From: Kitagawia praeruptora
Lineage: Eukaryota; Streptophyta; Magnoliopsida; Apiales; Apiaceae
Assembly (NCBI GenBank): GCA_037693485.1
Contig: CM075348.1
Coordinates: forward strand, 106,748,109-106,812,108
Direction of reading: 5' to 3'
Length of the DNA stretch: 64,000 bases
A program made the translations under genes and the position numbers. This document shows, in pieces, positions 10,294 to 22,426 of the stretch. A model generated the notes under the pieces. The model did no database searches. It was not told the DNA's origin and saw only the letters and a list, made by a program, of their open reading frames with translations. Position 1 is the stretch's first letter. Every line of letters starts with the position of its first letter.

Positions 10294-12507
10294 ATGGTAG
10301 AGATTCCTCCTCCATCAGATTCTGAGAAAGCCCCTACTACTGTTAGTAGGTATGAAACGATTAGGGTTCCTATACTCAAGCCACCAGAGTATGCAATCTG
10401 GAAGGTAAAGATGACCATGATTCTGGAAGCTACAGATCCAGAATATCTTGATAGAATTTATGAAGGTCCTCATAAACCTACAAAGTTAACTGCTGCTGTT
10501 GCTGGTGAGGAATCGAAGGTGATTCCTAAGGAAAAGAAAGATCTAACTGCTGAGGATCTTTCATCTATTGCTAAGGATGCCAAAGTAAGGCATTTACTTC
10601 ACAGTGCTCTAGACAATGTTATGTCTAACAAAGTGATTAATTGCACAACTACAAAGGAAATTTGGGATGCACTTGAGGAGAAGAATAGAAGAAACATACT
10701 CACACAGGAGTATGAGCATTTTGAGGCAAAGTCTGAAGAAACCATGACAGAAACATTTGACAGATTCTGTAAACTGCTCAATGATCTGTCATTGGTTAAC
10801 AAAGAGTATGATTTAGAATACTCAAATCTCAAGTTTCTTCTCTCTCTACCTGAAAAGTGGGATGTGAAGACAACCACTATAAGAGATAACTATGATCTCG
10901 ATATTACTGAGATTGATGAAATATATGGATTGCTCAAGACTCATGAGTTAGAAATGGAGCAAAGAAACAGAAGATCAAGCAAGAAATCAAAGTCTGTTGC
11001 TCTGAAAGTTGAAGAAAAATCTTCAAAAAGAGAGGCATCAAGGAAGAAGGCAAAAGGAAAAGCCTTGGTCACACATTCAGAAAGTGAGTCATCAAACACT
11101 GATGTTGACTCAAACACATATGAATCATCTGATTCTGAAGATGATGAAGAGATGATGCAAATGGCTGCATTGATGGTAAAGACCTTCAAGAAGATGGGAT
11201 TCAAGAACTTCAAGAAGGGAAAAAGATTCTCCAAAGATTATTCAAAGTCTGACAGGAAAACTTTCAGAAAATTTGAGGGAAAGGACTCCAAATCTGGGAA
11301 GAAAGATAAGTCTGAGATTCAATGCTACAAGTGTAAGGAGAAGGGTCACTATGCTCCTGAGTGCAAAAATGGTAAAACTGAAAAGGTACTCTACACCAAA
11401 GGCAGAGACTAGGCAGACACCTCAGATTCAGATGAGGAGGTAAACTATGCACTCATGACCTCTACTCAGGATGAAGATTCTGAACTGAAGGTACCTCCAA
11501 CTACCTATGCTTATAATACTGATAATATAACTGAATTGAGAATTTATCTTAAAGCATTACATATCAGTTATAGGGATCAGACTTTAGAGAATGAGAGAAT
11601 CAAAAATGAATGTTCTAAACTCAAAGAAAGAAATAAATCTGTTGAAGAACAACTTGAAAACATGAATAAAATTCAGAAAGAAAGAGATGATGCTGTGTTT
11701 ATAGAACAGGAGTTGCTAGGTAAGTATAAGCAACTAGAATCTGAATTGGAGAATGCAAAGCACATCATTAAAACTTGGACACACTCTGGAAAAGACACTC
11801 AAGAGGTTTTTCAATCAGACACAGTAGGTCTAGGTTATTCTGAAGATGATGTACTTAGATTTCAGAATACAGTAAAGATTAGACCACCACTTTCTACTAA
11901 GAAATTTGGAACATTTGTTCATGGTACTGTTAAAACTGAACATGGAACTGTTGAAAGAGAGCCAGTAAAAACTTATGTCAAACAGGTTAACATTGGTTCA
12001 ATGACAGATAAACAACTCAAGCATAAGCTTAAAGAAATAAAATCTGTCAATAAACAGAAAATGCCTAGAAAAAACAGAAATGGAAAGGTAGGCATTACAT
12101 CAGGAAATAGGCCAATGCTTGCTACACTTGCACCTAGAAAAACTTGTCATAACTGTGGTAGCACTAATCATCTTGCTAGCTTTTGCAGGAAGAACAAAAA
12201 CATTAATTCTTTACCCTCCAAATGTGGAGTAAAAAAGAATAATGTCAAACCCAGACCACAAACTCTGTGCAAATATTGTGGAAGTACTTGGCACTCAATT
12301 TATACTTGCAAGAATTATCATGCTATTTATCATAATTACTATGAACTGAAACCTAATTTGAAATGGGTTAAAGTTGATTCTGCAAGTACTAAGACTGAAA
12401 ATGTTAGTTTAAACTCTAATAATGACAAATCCGCTGCAAAAACTGACAGATTTAATAAAGCAAAAGGATCCAAGCAAGTCTGGATCCTTAAATCTAACAA
12501 TCAGTGA
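10294..12507 (+). pseudogene. E1 gag (three zinc knuckles, one TAG)
   Basis: The ATG at 10294 starts a frame of about 737 codons with one in-frame TAG at 11410-11412; the same frame continues to the stop at 12505-12507. The N-terminal third is a copia gag (UBN2-like) capsid region (PILKPPEYAIWKVKM). The first knuckle is CYKCKEKGHYAPEC near 11323. Two more C-x2-C-x4-H-x4-C knuckles lie near 12144 and 12267, with a coiled-coil-like charged region between. The end (KQVWILKS) matches the gag ends of E2B and E3. The TAG stands where E2B has TGG. Gag would form the virus-like particle. The size fits Sirevirus gag. Confidence 0.92.
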
Positions 12508-12526
12508 TTGTTTGTGATTGCAGGGC
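12505..12526 (+). promoter_or_regulatory. Splice-acceptor-like site at the E1 gag-pol boundary
   Basis: The gag stop is followed by TTGTTTGTGATTGCAG/GGC. The GGC is in frame with the protease. E2B and E3 have the same arrangement at the same distance. Use as a splice site is inferred, not shown. Confidence 0.45.
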
Positions 12527-15500
12527 ACCAGGGAAAGTACCCTAGTCGTGGACAATGGATGTTCAGGACACATGACTGGAAATAAAGCCCTGCTATCAGA
12601 GTATGTGGAGAAGGCTGGCCCAAAAGTTTCCTATGGAGATGGCAACATAGGACATACTCTGGGATATGGCAATATTAATCTTGGAAGTGTCATCATCACT
12701 AATGTAGCTCTGGTTCCAGGACTCAAGCATGATCTGCTTTCTGTGAGTCAAATCTGTGACAGAGGATATCATGTAGATTTTCAGCCTGAATACTGTCAAG
12801 TCATTAGTAAATCTACAGGGAAAGTTGCTCTAGTTGGAAACAGACACAATAACATCTATGAAATAAAATTGTCAACAAACTCTGATGGCAAAGCAGTGTG
12901 TCTGTCAACAAGGATGTCCAGTGAAGAGAGTTGGAAGTGGCATAAGAAACTTTCTCATCTAAATCTGAACAACATCAATGAGCTAATAAAGAATAATCTT
13001 GTGAGAGGACTACCAAAGTCTTTGTTGAATGTAGAAGGCCTGTGTGATTCTTGTCAAAAGGCCAAATAGAGAAAAGCCTCTTTCAAAAGCAAATCTGAGT
13101 CTTCAATTGTTGTTCCTTATCATCTTCTACATGTTGATCTTTTTGGACCAGTGAATGTTCTGTCCCTTGGAAAGAAGAAATATGCTCTAGTCATTGTTGA
13201 TGAATACACCAGATATACTTGGGTGTATTTTCTAGCAAAGAAGGATGAAACTGCATTCACACTGGCAGAACATATAATGCAATTGGACAAAGGGTCAAAG
13301 AATCAAGTGAAGATTATCAGAAGTGACAATGGAACTGAATTCAGGAATTCAACAATGGAAGAATTTTGCAAGAACAAAGGAATTAAACAAGAGTTTTCTG
13401 CACCTGGCACTCTACAACAGAATGGTATAGTTGAAAGGAAGAACAGAACTTTGATAGAAGCTGCCAGAACTATGCTTGATGAAGCAAAATTACCAACCTA
13501 TTTCTGGGCAGAAGCTGTTCAAACTGCTTGTTTTACTCAGAATGCCACTCTAATAAATAAGCATGGAAAAATACCATATGAAATGGTGAGAGAAAAGAAG
13601 CCAAACCTGAAATACTTTCATATTTTTGGGTGCAAATGCTTTGTGCTGAAAACTCATCCTGAACAGTTGACCAAATTTGATCTAAAGGCAGATGAAGGAA
13701 TTTTTGTTGGCTATCCACTGTCAACTAAAGCATTCAGAGTTTATAATCTGAGAACCAGAGTGATCATGGAATCTATTCATGTGTCTTTTGATGACAAGAA
13801 AATAACTGGACTTGAAGATGTAAATGAATATGATCAACTGCACTTCGAAAATGAAGATTTAATCTCTGATGAATTAAACTCTGATGAGTCTGATCTGACA
13901 AACTCTGAACCTCTACTGGTAAATACTGAAGAGACCTTTCAGCCAGAATCAAGAGAAGAACCAGTTGAGGGGGAGCATGAAGAAACTCATCAAAGTGATA
14001 ACTCAAATTCTGATAATGACTCAGCTGAAAATTCTGAATCAAACTCTGGTGACTCAAACTCTGGAAGTCCAAAATCAGACAGTTCACACACTGAGCAGTC
14101 ACATTCAGGGGGAGCCTCAGAGAATGAAGAAAGATATCAAGAAAATCAGGAGAACATGGATCGAGGGGGAGGATCAAATTTTGAAAGAAGTCAATTACCT
14201 TCAGCTAGGAAATGGACCAAATCTCACACACCTGATTTGATCATTGGTGATCCAGATGCAAGAGTAAGGACAAGAAGTGCAACAACAAATGAATGTCTGT
14301 TTCATGCATTCTTGTCACAAAATGAACCAAAGAAAGTTGAAGAAGCTCTTAAAGATGCTGACTGGATAACAGCAATGCAAGAAGAGTTAAATGAATTTGA
14401 GAGAAATGAAGTGTGGACACTAGTACCAAGACCAAACAACAGGTCTATTGTTGGTACTAAGTGGGTTTTTAGAAACAAAACTGATATTGAAGGGGTTATT
14501 ACAAGAAACAAAGCCAGACTTGTGGCAAAAGGCTATTCACAGCAAGAGGGGATAGATTATGATGAGACTTTTGCTCCAGTTGCCAGGTTGGAGGCAATAA
14601 GAATGTTTCTTGCTTATGCTTCTCACAAGAAATTCAAGGTTTTTCAAATGGATGTGAAAAGTGCTTTTCTGAATGGAAAACTTGAAGAAGAAGTGTTTGT
14701 TGAACAACCACCTGGTTTTGTAGATCCAAAATATCCAGACCATGTCTACAGGCTAGACAAGGCACTATATGGACTTAAGCAGGCACCAAGAGCATGGTAT
14801 GAAACTCTGGCTCAATTTCTTTTAGAAAGTGGATTCAACAGAGGTACAATTGATAAAACTCTGTTTTATTTCAAATCTGGACGTGACTTGCTTTTAGTTC
14901 AGATATATGTTGATGACATCATTTTTGGATCTACTAATGATAAACTCTGTAAGAAATTTGCCAAGCTCATGCAGTCCAGATATCAAATGAGTATGATGGG
15001 AGAGCTAAGTTATTTCCTAGGCTTACAGGTGAAGCAAACAAATGATGGAATCTTTATCCATCAAGCAAAATATACCAGAAATCTTCTCAAGAAATTTGGC
15101 ATGCTTGACTGTTCATCTGCAACAACTCCCATGGCAACTGCAACTAAATTGGACAAAGATACAGGGTCATCAGTAGATATGACAAGTTACAGAGGAATGA
15201 TTGGCTCTCTTCTCTATCTAACAGCAAGTAGACCTGATATCATGTATGCAACATGTCTATGAAGAGGATTTTCAAGTATCTCAAGGGCACTGTAACTTTA
15301 GGGCTGTGGTACCTAAGAGAATCAGATTTCAAACTACTTGGTTACTCTGATGCAGACTTTGCAGGCTGTAAGATTGACAGAAAAAGCACCAGTGGAAGTT
15401 GTCAATTTCTTGGTGACAGACTTGTTTCTTGGTACAGCAAGAAACAGAAATCAATATCCACATCTACAGCTGAAGCAGAGTATATTGCTGCTGGTAGCTG

Positions 15501-15804
15501 CTGTGCACAGATTCTATTGATGAAGAATCAATTGCTGGATTATGGATTGAGGTATAGCAAAATACCTATTTTCTGTGATAACCAAAGTGCTATTGCAATG
15601 ACAGGTAATCCAGTACAACACTCAATGACCAAGCATATCAGCATAAGGTATCACTTTATCAGAGAGCATGTAGAGGAAGGCAACATTGAGCTTCACTTTG
15701 TGCCTACAGATCAACAACTTGCAGATGTCTTCACCAAGCCTTTGAGTGAAGTAGCATTTACAAGGCTGGTCAATGAACTAGGAATGGTCTCTGGTTTTCA
15801 CTAA
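12524..15804 (+). pseudogene. E1 pol: protease, integrase, RT, RNase H (several lesions)
   Basis: Order as in Ty1/copia. The protease has VDNGCSGHMTG where active copies have D-S/T-G, so the catalytic triad is changed. The integrase zinc region (WHKKLSHL...CDSCQ) is followed by a TAG at 13067-13069. The core then continues in the same frame with the D-D-E residues in HVDLFGPV, RSDNGTEF and QNGIVERK. RT covers about 14350-15250 with the intact box YVDD at 14906-14917. At about 15255 a deletion of roughly 40 bp shifts the frame, and RNase H with the conserved end DVFTKPL runs to 15804. Homologous frames in E2B and E3 guide this reading. The protein would cleave Gag-Pol, copy the RNA and integrate the DNA, but not from this copy. 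Confidence 0.93.
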
Positions 15805-17814
15805 ACACGATTGGTTAGACTCAAAATTTTCTTATAAAATGTGTTGCTCATATTTCTATGAATTGTTAAGTGCTTTGTTGATTAAACTCTGTTATGCAGA
15901 CTCTGTTCACATGTTTTTGTCCTCACACTGTTAAACTCTGTCAGCATGTTTGTCTGTCATACACTGTTAATTTGTTTGATAAACTCTGTAAAATCTGAAT
16001 TGATCTTTGTCTGGATGAAAACACCAATGAAGAAATAAGTATGAAGCATGATTCTCAGTGAATAAATCAAGACTCTTTCTGAGTCACTGTGATCTAATCA
16101 GAAACTGTGCAGTAAGTTAACACAGCATGTTACTGTTTCATATTTAGAGCATCTCTTAGTTTATTTAGTCCTAAACTCTGAGTCTATGAATACTGTGTGC
16201 ATTGTCTCTCATGAATAACTTCTGATATTGATGAACTCTAAACTCTGATAAGTGACACTCTGTTCCCAAGTCATATACATAGTTCTTGATGATTCCTTGT
16301 TTGTACTTGTGAAAATTTTAAAAACTTGAGATGCGTCATTGTTTAGTTTGGTGAGAAACAATTCATGTCAGCAACCTGTGAGATTTTGAGCCAAATAAGT
16401 GATTGATACATTTTATATCAATCAGATTTTATTGATGTGTGATGTTCATCAGTGAGTATGTTACTCTAGAACTTGTATTAAACCATTTTGAGACTACATG
16501 ATATGTGTGTGCATGAAAATGATAAAGGCACTAGGATTTACCATCTTTCTCCAAACACTGTTCATAAATTTCACCCTTAGTAAACCCCTTTGAGCCTCAT
16601 TAACTGCTCATTTTTTTTAAAAAAAAAAACTCTGTTGTATTCAGAGCAGTTATATTCTTTTGAAAAATTAAATACAAGCAGGTGAGAGTTCTCAACAAAC
16701 GGAAAGTTTCTCAGTATATATACATAAAAAAAAAATTGTATATATGTTGATCATCTTGTACAAATATGTACAAACGGTGGACTGAACACTATGGTCTATT
16801 AAATTGTTCAGTTTACCAATTTTTTTTCGGTTCATACATCTCTGTTCACCTGTTTGATTTTACAAAATTAAAACCCTGATAAAGTCCTTTTGATTTGTGC
16901 ATATATGTAATCAAAGTAGTGTAGATTTGGTGGAAATTCAAGCCTATGGAAGTATCTGCTTTTTACTGATTGAATTTGAGTGAAAACACTTCACCTAAAC
17001 ACTTGTGTGCTTTGAGCGTTTGTGAGTTTATCAAATCCCTGACATGTTACTCACTGAATGATGCTTTGTTACCTATCTCTTGATATTTTTGTCTATAATG
17101 ACTGTGTGCTTACATGGATAATCATGAACATCAATGGGAATAGGGTTATTCAGGTTTCTGTATTTAAGGAACTACGAAGTTTAGCATTCATCACATAATC
17201 AGTGTTTAATATGAGAGTTTGTGCATTCGGTGTTTATTGATTCATTTTATGGATTTTATGAAATATTAGATGCAATAAAAATTGATTTGGTAACCTCTGC
17301 TACACACACACATATATTCACGACTGTGCAATTTTTGAAAGGGTTTTAGTGATAAAGTTGGATAATTTGACAAACACTGATGGATTGTGTTCCGTACTCT
17401 AAGGTAAATTTTCATTAAGATAATTTGAAAATTTTGGAGTAAATAGAGTGTTTGACAACTGTTAATGAGTGTAATTGTGCTAAAGTGTTTTGATAATAGG
17501 AAAGATAGCAGTAATAATTGCTTTTACTGCGCCTGATTAAGTGATTCGCTGCATGTTTGACACGTGTCCCACTCACTCATGATTGTGTCCCACTTTCACA
17601 CTACTCTAGGAACGGTTGCGTGTTTTCAATGTAAAAACGATTGAGTTTTAATTTTTAATTACTACTCAAATCACTTTTTGTTACAATCACTTCCCAACCA
17701 CTCATATTCACTTTACCAAAACAAAGTACTCTTTTGTTTTTCACTTCGACATTTTCACAAACACCTTTCCTACATATCATTTTCACTGTCATTTCTTGAT
17801 TATTTCTTGATCTA
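15805..17814 (+). other. E1 pol-to-env spacer, non-coding
   Basis: Two kilobases without a credible gene. The word AAACTCTG (inverse CAGAGTTT, as in the LTR) recurs at about 15885, 15930, 15980, 16172, 16229 and 16629. A-rich and T-rich tracts lie near 16610-16640 and 16720-16740. The spacer ends in a pyrimidine-rich leader before the ATG at 17815. Confidence 0.7.
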
Positions 17815-20800
17815 ATGGCAACAAAACCTTTTACTTCGTTTGGTCTTCGTTTCGTGCCTAACAATTTTGCAGCTCTACTTGAGAACGACCGTGCTCCCGA
17901 AGCATTTCACCTTATGCAAAATTTTCTTCATGACTATGAGATTGGGCAAGCATTGATTGAACCTGCTATTCTATCTACATCTCAGATTGTCACTTTCTGG
18001 CAAAACTCAAGGTATATAGATGGAGGAGAGAATGGGACTCCGTCTATCATCTTCACTCATGATGAACAAAAGTTTGTGATTACTCCACAAACTGTTCGAG
18101 AGACCATGGACTTTGACACACATACCTCATATGCTGTTGTCTCTGAGCAAAATCTGCGGGAAATGTTAACGGAAATTGGTTACATGGATTCTCTGGAAAA
18201 GCTTGGCAGTGTCAAACGGCCAAATCTTAGAAAAGAATGGAATTTTTTCTTTGACTGTATCACCAGGACATTCCAGAAGAAAGTCACCAACTAGGATGCC
18301 ATTCCTATGGATAGTCTGCAAATTGGGTATTCTCTACTCTATGGTAGTAATTTTGATTTTGGTCGATATGTGTTAATGAATTTAGGCGATAAATTGTCAG
18401 AGTCTACTACAGTTTATTTTGCTAGATTTTGTCAACTTTTGTTCAATGCTTGTGTACCTGGTTTAGAAATTGATGCAGCTGATGTGATTCAACCTTTTCG
18501 AGTCAATAAGAGAATATTCTCTGATATGACAAATAAAGATGTTGGTAAAGATGTACCTGAACTTGTTTTTCCACTTGCCCTGCAAAACTTTCTAAATCAA
18601 CCTCACGATTCCCAATCGCCACCACAAGAACCACAATAGCCACAACAACCAGAAACACACCAAATGCCTGAACCTTTAGCCACTGATCACACTGAAACCA
18701 TTCACTCTCATCCTATATCATCACCTGAGTCAACACCAACAAACACTGTACCTACTACATCAAAACAACCAACAAACCCTGAACCAGTCACTGAATAAAC
18801 ACACCCTGAGCCTGTTACTACCACTCAACCTCAATCAACATCTAAACCAAAAATGCAAAAGCATACTGCTCTTAACACGAAGCATTCCAAGGCTAAACAG
18901 ACATCTCCTAGAGCTGTTTATACCAGAAGAGTTATTAAACGGGCGAATAGGCCTTCATCACCATCAGTTGAGGGTCGTTCTAGTGAAGAAGAAGAGGTGC
19001 TTGAAGTGCCTCAAGCAAAGAGGAGGAGGCTGATTCTTACAGAATCTGATGATGAGCAAGTTGTTGAAGCTCAAGTGAATATCTCTAAGGATATTCCTAC
19101 TGTTGAGACAGAGGTTATCATGGAACCTACTGTAGAAGAAACAGGTTTCAAGATTGATGAACCAGAACTTGCTAAGCTTCAGACTGATGCAGATGATAGA
19201 GATGCTTTACCTACAATGGAAGAGTTTGATGAAACTCCCACTCTATTTTCTTTTGACAATGAAGCATCTATTCCAACACCCATGGTCGTTACAAACTCTA
19301 TTGATACTGCCTACTGTTGTCTTAGAAGACACTGAGGTTGCATCACACACAGAGTTATACTCTGATGCACATCATGTTTCTAATCATGGTGAGGAAATTG
19401 ATCAACCAGAAAAAGTTGTTTCTTCAGAGCATATACAAGGTGATAAAGGAAAACAGGTTGCTCAAGAATCAGTTGCTGCTCAAAATGAAGACATTGCTTC
19501 AGTTGCACCTACTGATGTTTCAGTAAGTGATTCTTTTGAAGACAGGAGTACAGAAGCTAATAAAGAACAATTTCAAACTGATGGTCAGAAAATAGGAGAA
19601 AAACCAGACTTTGCTGGACCTTCTGTTAATAAAATTGATGATAATTATTTGACTCAGCAAACTGCAGATTGGTACAAGTCAGATTGTATTTTTCCTCCTG
19701 GTAGAGCAGCTACCTTTCTCAAGGCAAATTCTTCAAAAATTTCAAATCCAGATATTTTCACTTGTCTTCAAGGAACAGTGATTCAGATCAAGTCTTTGAA
19801 TCATAGGTTTGATGATAATCAGAAGGCACTTGTTGATCTTCGAACAGAGGTTGCTACTCATGAGGAGAAATCTCAAAGAGCTAATTCAAAGCTTTTTCAA
19901 CAGTTTTCCAAAGCTCAGGAGACTCTCAATGACAGATTGAGCAAAGTTGAACAGAATCAGCTTTTGCTGACTGAGAAGGTTGATTCTATTGCAAACTCTC
20001 TTGAGTTAATCACCTCTATTCTGATTCCAGATGGTGATGATGTCAAAAAGGGGGAGAGAATTGATAAAGCTAAGTGTAAGCAAACTCAAACTCTGTTAAA
20101 GAAGGATCATCTGGATGAAGAAGGTGCAAATGCTGATAAGGGGTTAAAAAGTGCAAATCCAAGACATGGACATGGAAGGTCTACAAGGTCAAAGACAAAT
20201 TTGGTGGCAGATACAAATCTTCAGAGTACTTCTACTTCAAGGCAAAAGGATTTGTCATTCACTGATAATCCACAAACAGATGAAGAGTTAGCTGCTAAGA
20301 TTTTTCGTGAAGAAAATGCTGAGGCTACACTTGATGATATACATGCTGAAGAAAAGCTGTTGCAAAAAGAACATTTAAAGGCATTGAAGTCCAAGAAAGG
20401 AAAGAAGATTGTCAAAGCTTCAAGGCCTACAAGGAAAGGGATTGAAATTAAAGAGAATTTAGCTGGTATTAAAGAAGAAGAAGAAGAAAAAGAAGAAGAA
20501 GAAGGAAAGTTGGTAAGAAAGTCTTCTCTTGATGCTAAGTTAAAACTAAAAGGGGTGATGGGTGAAGATAGCAAAGGTAAAAAGATAGTTACAACCTCTG
20601 TTGTCACACAAGTTGTACAGATTCAAAGTGAACCTTTACCTGGATTTTCAAGAGCAAGTATTCCAGTTCAAGCACAGATAGAAGGATTTGGTGATTATCA
20701 ACATAATGTTGCTTGTTCAGGAAAGCCACCAGGCAGGAATACTTCTGGCTTAGGTTCAAGAAGAGATTTGAGAGTTAGTAACAGTCCAAGAGATCCCTCT

Positions 20801-21405
20801 GCACTTGTTTTTCTTGGTTCTGGTATTACTAAGAAAATCTGGACAAGTTGGAATCAGTTCAACTAGTTCACCAAAGGAGCTTAGATATTCATTTTCTATT
20901 ATACTTCATGACAGATGGAACAGTATATAGAGTGAATGAAGAAGCAATCAAGCTAAAGTTGTTTGAAGAACTTCAGTATGTTCTGCATATATTCAGAGTC
21001 AGAAATCGACGAACAGAGCTTATTGCTAATTCTATAAGGGAATATATGCTGAGAGCCAAAGTCTTTACAGGATCGAAAACTACTGAAGAGTATGTTCCTA
21101 AATATAGAGATTGGAATGGAAATCTTGTTGAAATGAAGAAGGGAACTGCTAAATTAAAGACTGATCTGGGGATTACAGTTCTTGATTTTAATTCTCAATC
21201 AGAGGAAGTCAAGTTCATTAGATTGGGTAATGAGATGAGAAGAAATAAAATCTACGATCTAAGAGCTGCTATCTATCAAACTGATGAGAATGATCCAGAG
21301 TTAAAAGAGATCAAGGAAGTTATGCAGAGAGAACTTGAAAATGCTGAGAGAAGACTGTTGATAGATTATCTCAGAACAACTCCAGATCTTGAGGAGGTAA
21401 GGTAG
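17815..21405 (+). pseudogene. E1 env-like ORF, broken
   Basis: A protein of about 1,195 codons can be followed through stops at 18292, 18637 and about 18796 and frame changes near 19300 and 20860. The N-terminal 250 residues (starting MATKPFTSFG) form a folded domain related to those of E2A and E3; shared marks are RKEWNFFFD and KRIFSDMTNKD. A Pro/Gln/Ser-rich middle, a coiled-coil-like stretch (DRLSKVEQNQLLLTEKV, about 19930-20000) and a charged C-terminal domain follow. No signal peptide or membrane segment is seen, so an envelope role is not supported. The N-terminal domain recalls the Athila ORF1/plant transposon protein type; this is a judgement from memory. Confidence 0.8.
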
Positions 21406-21548
21406 ACAGAATTTGTAAGTAATTTGAATTTTCTGTAGATTTTGTTAAGTCAAGTTTAAACTCTGGTTATATGTTAAACACTGTGTTTTTATTTGATTGT
21501 TTTGACATCATCAATTACTGTGAACTTGTGCATTTTTTTTCTAATGAA

Positions 21549-21563
21549 CAAGTTGGGGGAGAT
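21549..21563 (+). other. E1 polypurine tract
   Basis: AAGTTGGGGGAGAT directly before the 3' LTR; it primes plus-strand synthesis in this element class. Confidence 0.85.
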
Positions 21564-22169
21564 TGTTAGATATAATTGATGTGATTTAATGTCAGTGTTT
21601 AAGTGTTACAGGTAAAAAGAGTTTAACTTGTTAATGAAAGCAGTTGTAGCAGAGTTTGAGTATACACTGACAGCTGGAAAAACGCTGACAGAAGGAAGTG
21701 TAAACACTGCTAGCTGAACACAAGGAAGCGCAAACACTGCTGGCTAGGAGAGCAACAGAGTTTGCTAAAGTCTGTCTACTGGAAGCGTCTACAAGTCAAC
21801 AGAGTTTGAAGATTAATTTAAGATTAATACGGAAGTAATATCTTTGAAGATTGGATAGCTGTCAAAGAGATTGAGTTGACTTAGGAGACGTGTAGCAATC
21901 GTAATTGATATAAATTGTATAGCTTAATTTTAGGAGAATCAATTAACGATTGTACGTAGCTGTATATCTTATAAATACAGTTAGGTTAACCCTAGAAGGG
22001 TATCAATCGTGAATGAATATCATTTTTGTAACATAAGGAGCTCTCTGTGATATTTTACATCACTGAGAGAACAATTATTAAATCCAAACAGTTTTAAGTA
22101 CTAAAACGTGTGTTCTTGTTATTTACTCATACAGTACTTGATTATATATATTGTGTATTCGACCTAACA
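21564..22169 (+). repeat. E1 3' LTR
   Basis: 606 bp, TGTTAGATAT to CGACCTAACA. It matches the 5' LTR with about a dozen substitutions and one 4-bp gap. It is followed by the target duplication GACTA. Confidence 0.95.
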
Positions 22170-22277
22170 GACTAAGTATGAGATCCTCCTCATGCTGTGA
22201 AAATAGCCCTCTCTTCAAGTCAGGCCTCAAGTAATTTATCCATCTCAGTCTGTAACTCTTTCCACACCTCTGCAAAC
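22170..22277 (-). pseudogene. R2R3-MYB exon 2, 5' part (split by E1)
   Basis: On the minus strand an acceptor TTTATGCAG leads into GLQRCGKS, RLRWINYLRPDLKRG and HEEDLIL, the end of MYB repeat R2 and the start of R3. R2R3-MYB proteins are plant transcription factors that bind DNA with these helices. The exon stops at the E1 junction and resumes at 9615. The second Cys of CGKSC, nearly invariant in plants, is Tyr here (CGKSY). The subgroup resembles the secondary-wall and MYB61/46-like proteins, but one exon cannot settle it. Exon 1 was not found before 23551. The open frame that runs on into the LTR is an artefact of the insertion. Confidence 0.88.
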
Positions 22278-22327
22278 CTGCATAAATGAAGGAAACGAGT
22301 TTCACATTAATAATGGAGCAATTCACA

Positions 22328-22426
22328 TAAATGGTTTATAATAGCCACTATCACCAAGGTCAAGCTAATCACCTGATAACCTTCGAAGGTGTAAGATTTG
22401 ACTCCCGTAAATGGTTTATAATAGCC
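22328..22426 (+). repeat. tRNA-like fragment between 19-bp direct repeats
   Basis: TAAATGGTTTATAATAGCC occurs at 22328-22346 and again, unchanged, at 22408-22426. The 61 nt between contain CACCT...AGGTG as an anticodon-stem-like pair and GATTTGACTCCC, which resembles a T-arm/B box. It may be a short retroposed tRNA or SINE piece with its target duplication, or a simple 80-bp partial duplication. No functional tRNA fold is claimed. Confidence 0.4.

Larger units (their letters stand above)
9621..22169 (+). mobile_element. E1: complete Ty1/copia Sirevirus-like element, TSD GACTA
   Basis: Two LTRs (610 and 606 bp, TGTTAG...CTAACA) flank a primer site, gag, pol, a long spacer, an env-like gene and a PPT. 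The target duplication GACTA is present at 9616-9620 and 22170-22174. By eye the LTRs differ by about a dozen substitutions and one 4-bp gap (roughly 2 percent), so the insertion is not very recent. Coding lesions include a TAG in gag, a changed protease triad, a TAG in integrase, a small deletion before RNase H, and stops and frameshifts in the env-like gene. It lies in exon 2 of a MYB gene. Confidence 0.96.

Noticed and set aside
13773..14177. 134-codon minus-strand ORF inside E1 pol
   Set aside because: Lies opposite the Ser/Asp/Asn-rich integrase-RT linker, whose composition keeps the other strand open.
17655..17864. 69-codon minus-strand ORF before the E1 env-like gene, a possible match to the antisense gene of E2A and E2B
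   Set aside because: Compared residue by residue and unrelated; it also overlaps the env-like start and has no matching TATA arrangement.
22123..22326. Continuous 67-codon frame joining the MYB exon to E1 LTR sequence
   Set aside because: The last 15 or so residues come from the LTR, and the first from the intron. Only 22170-22277 is exon.
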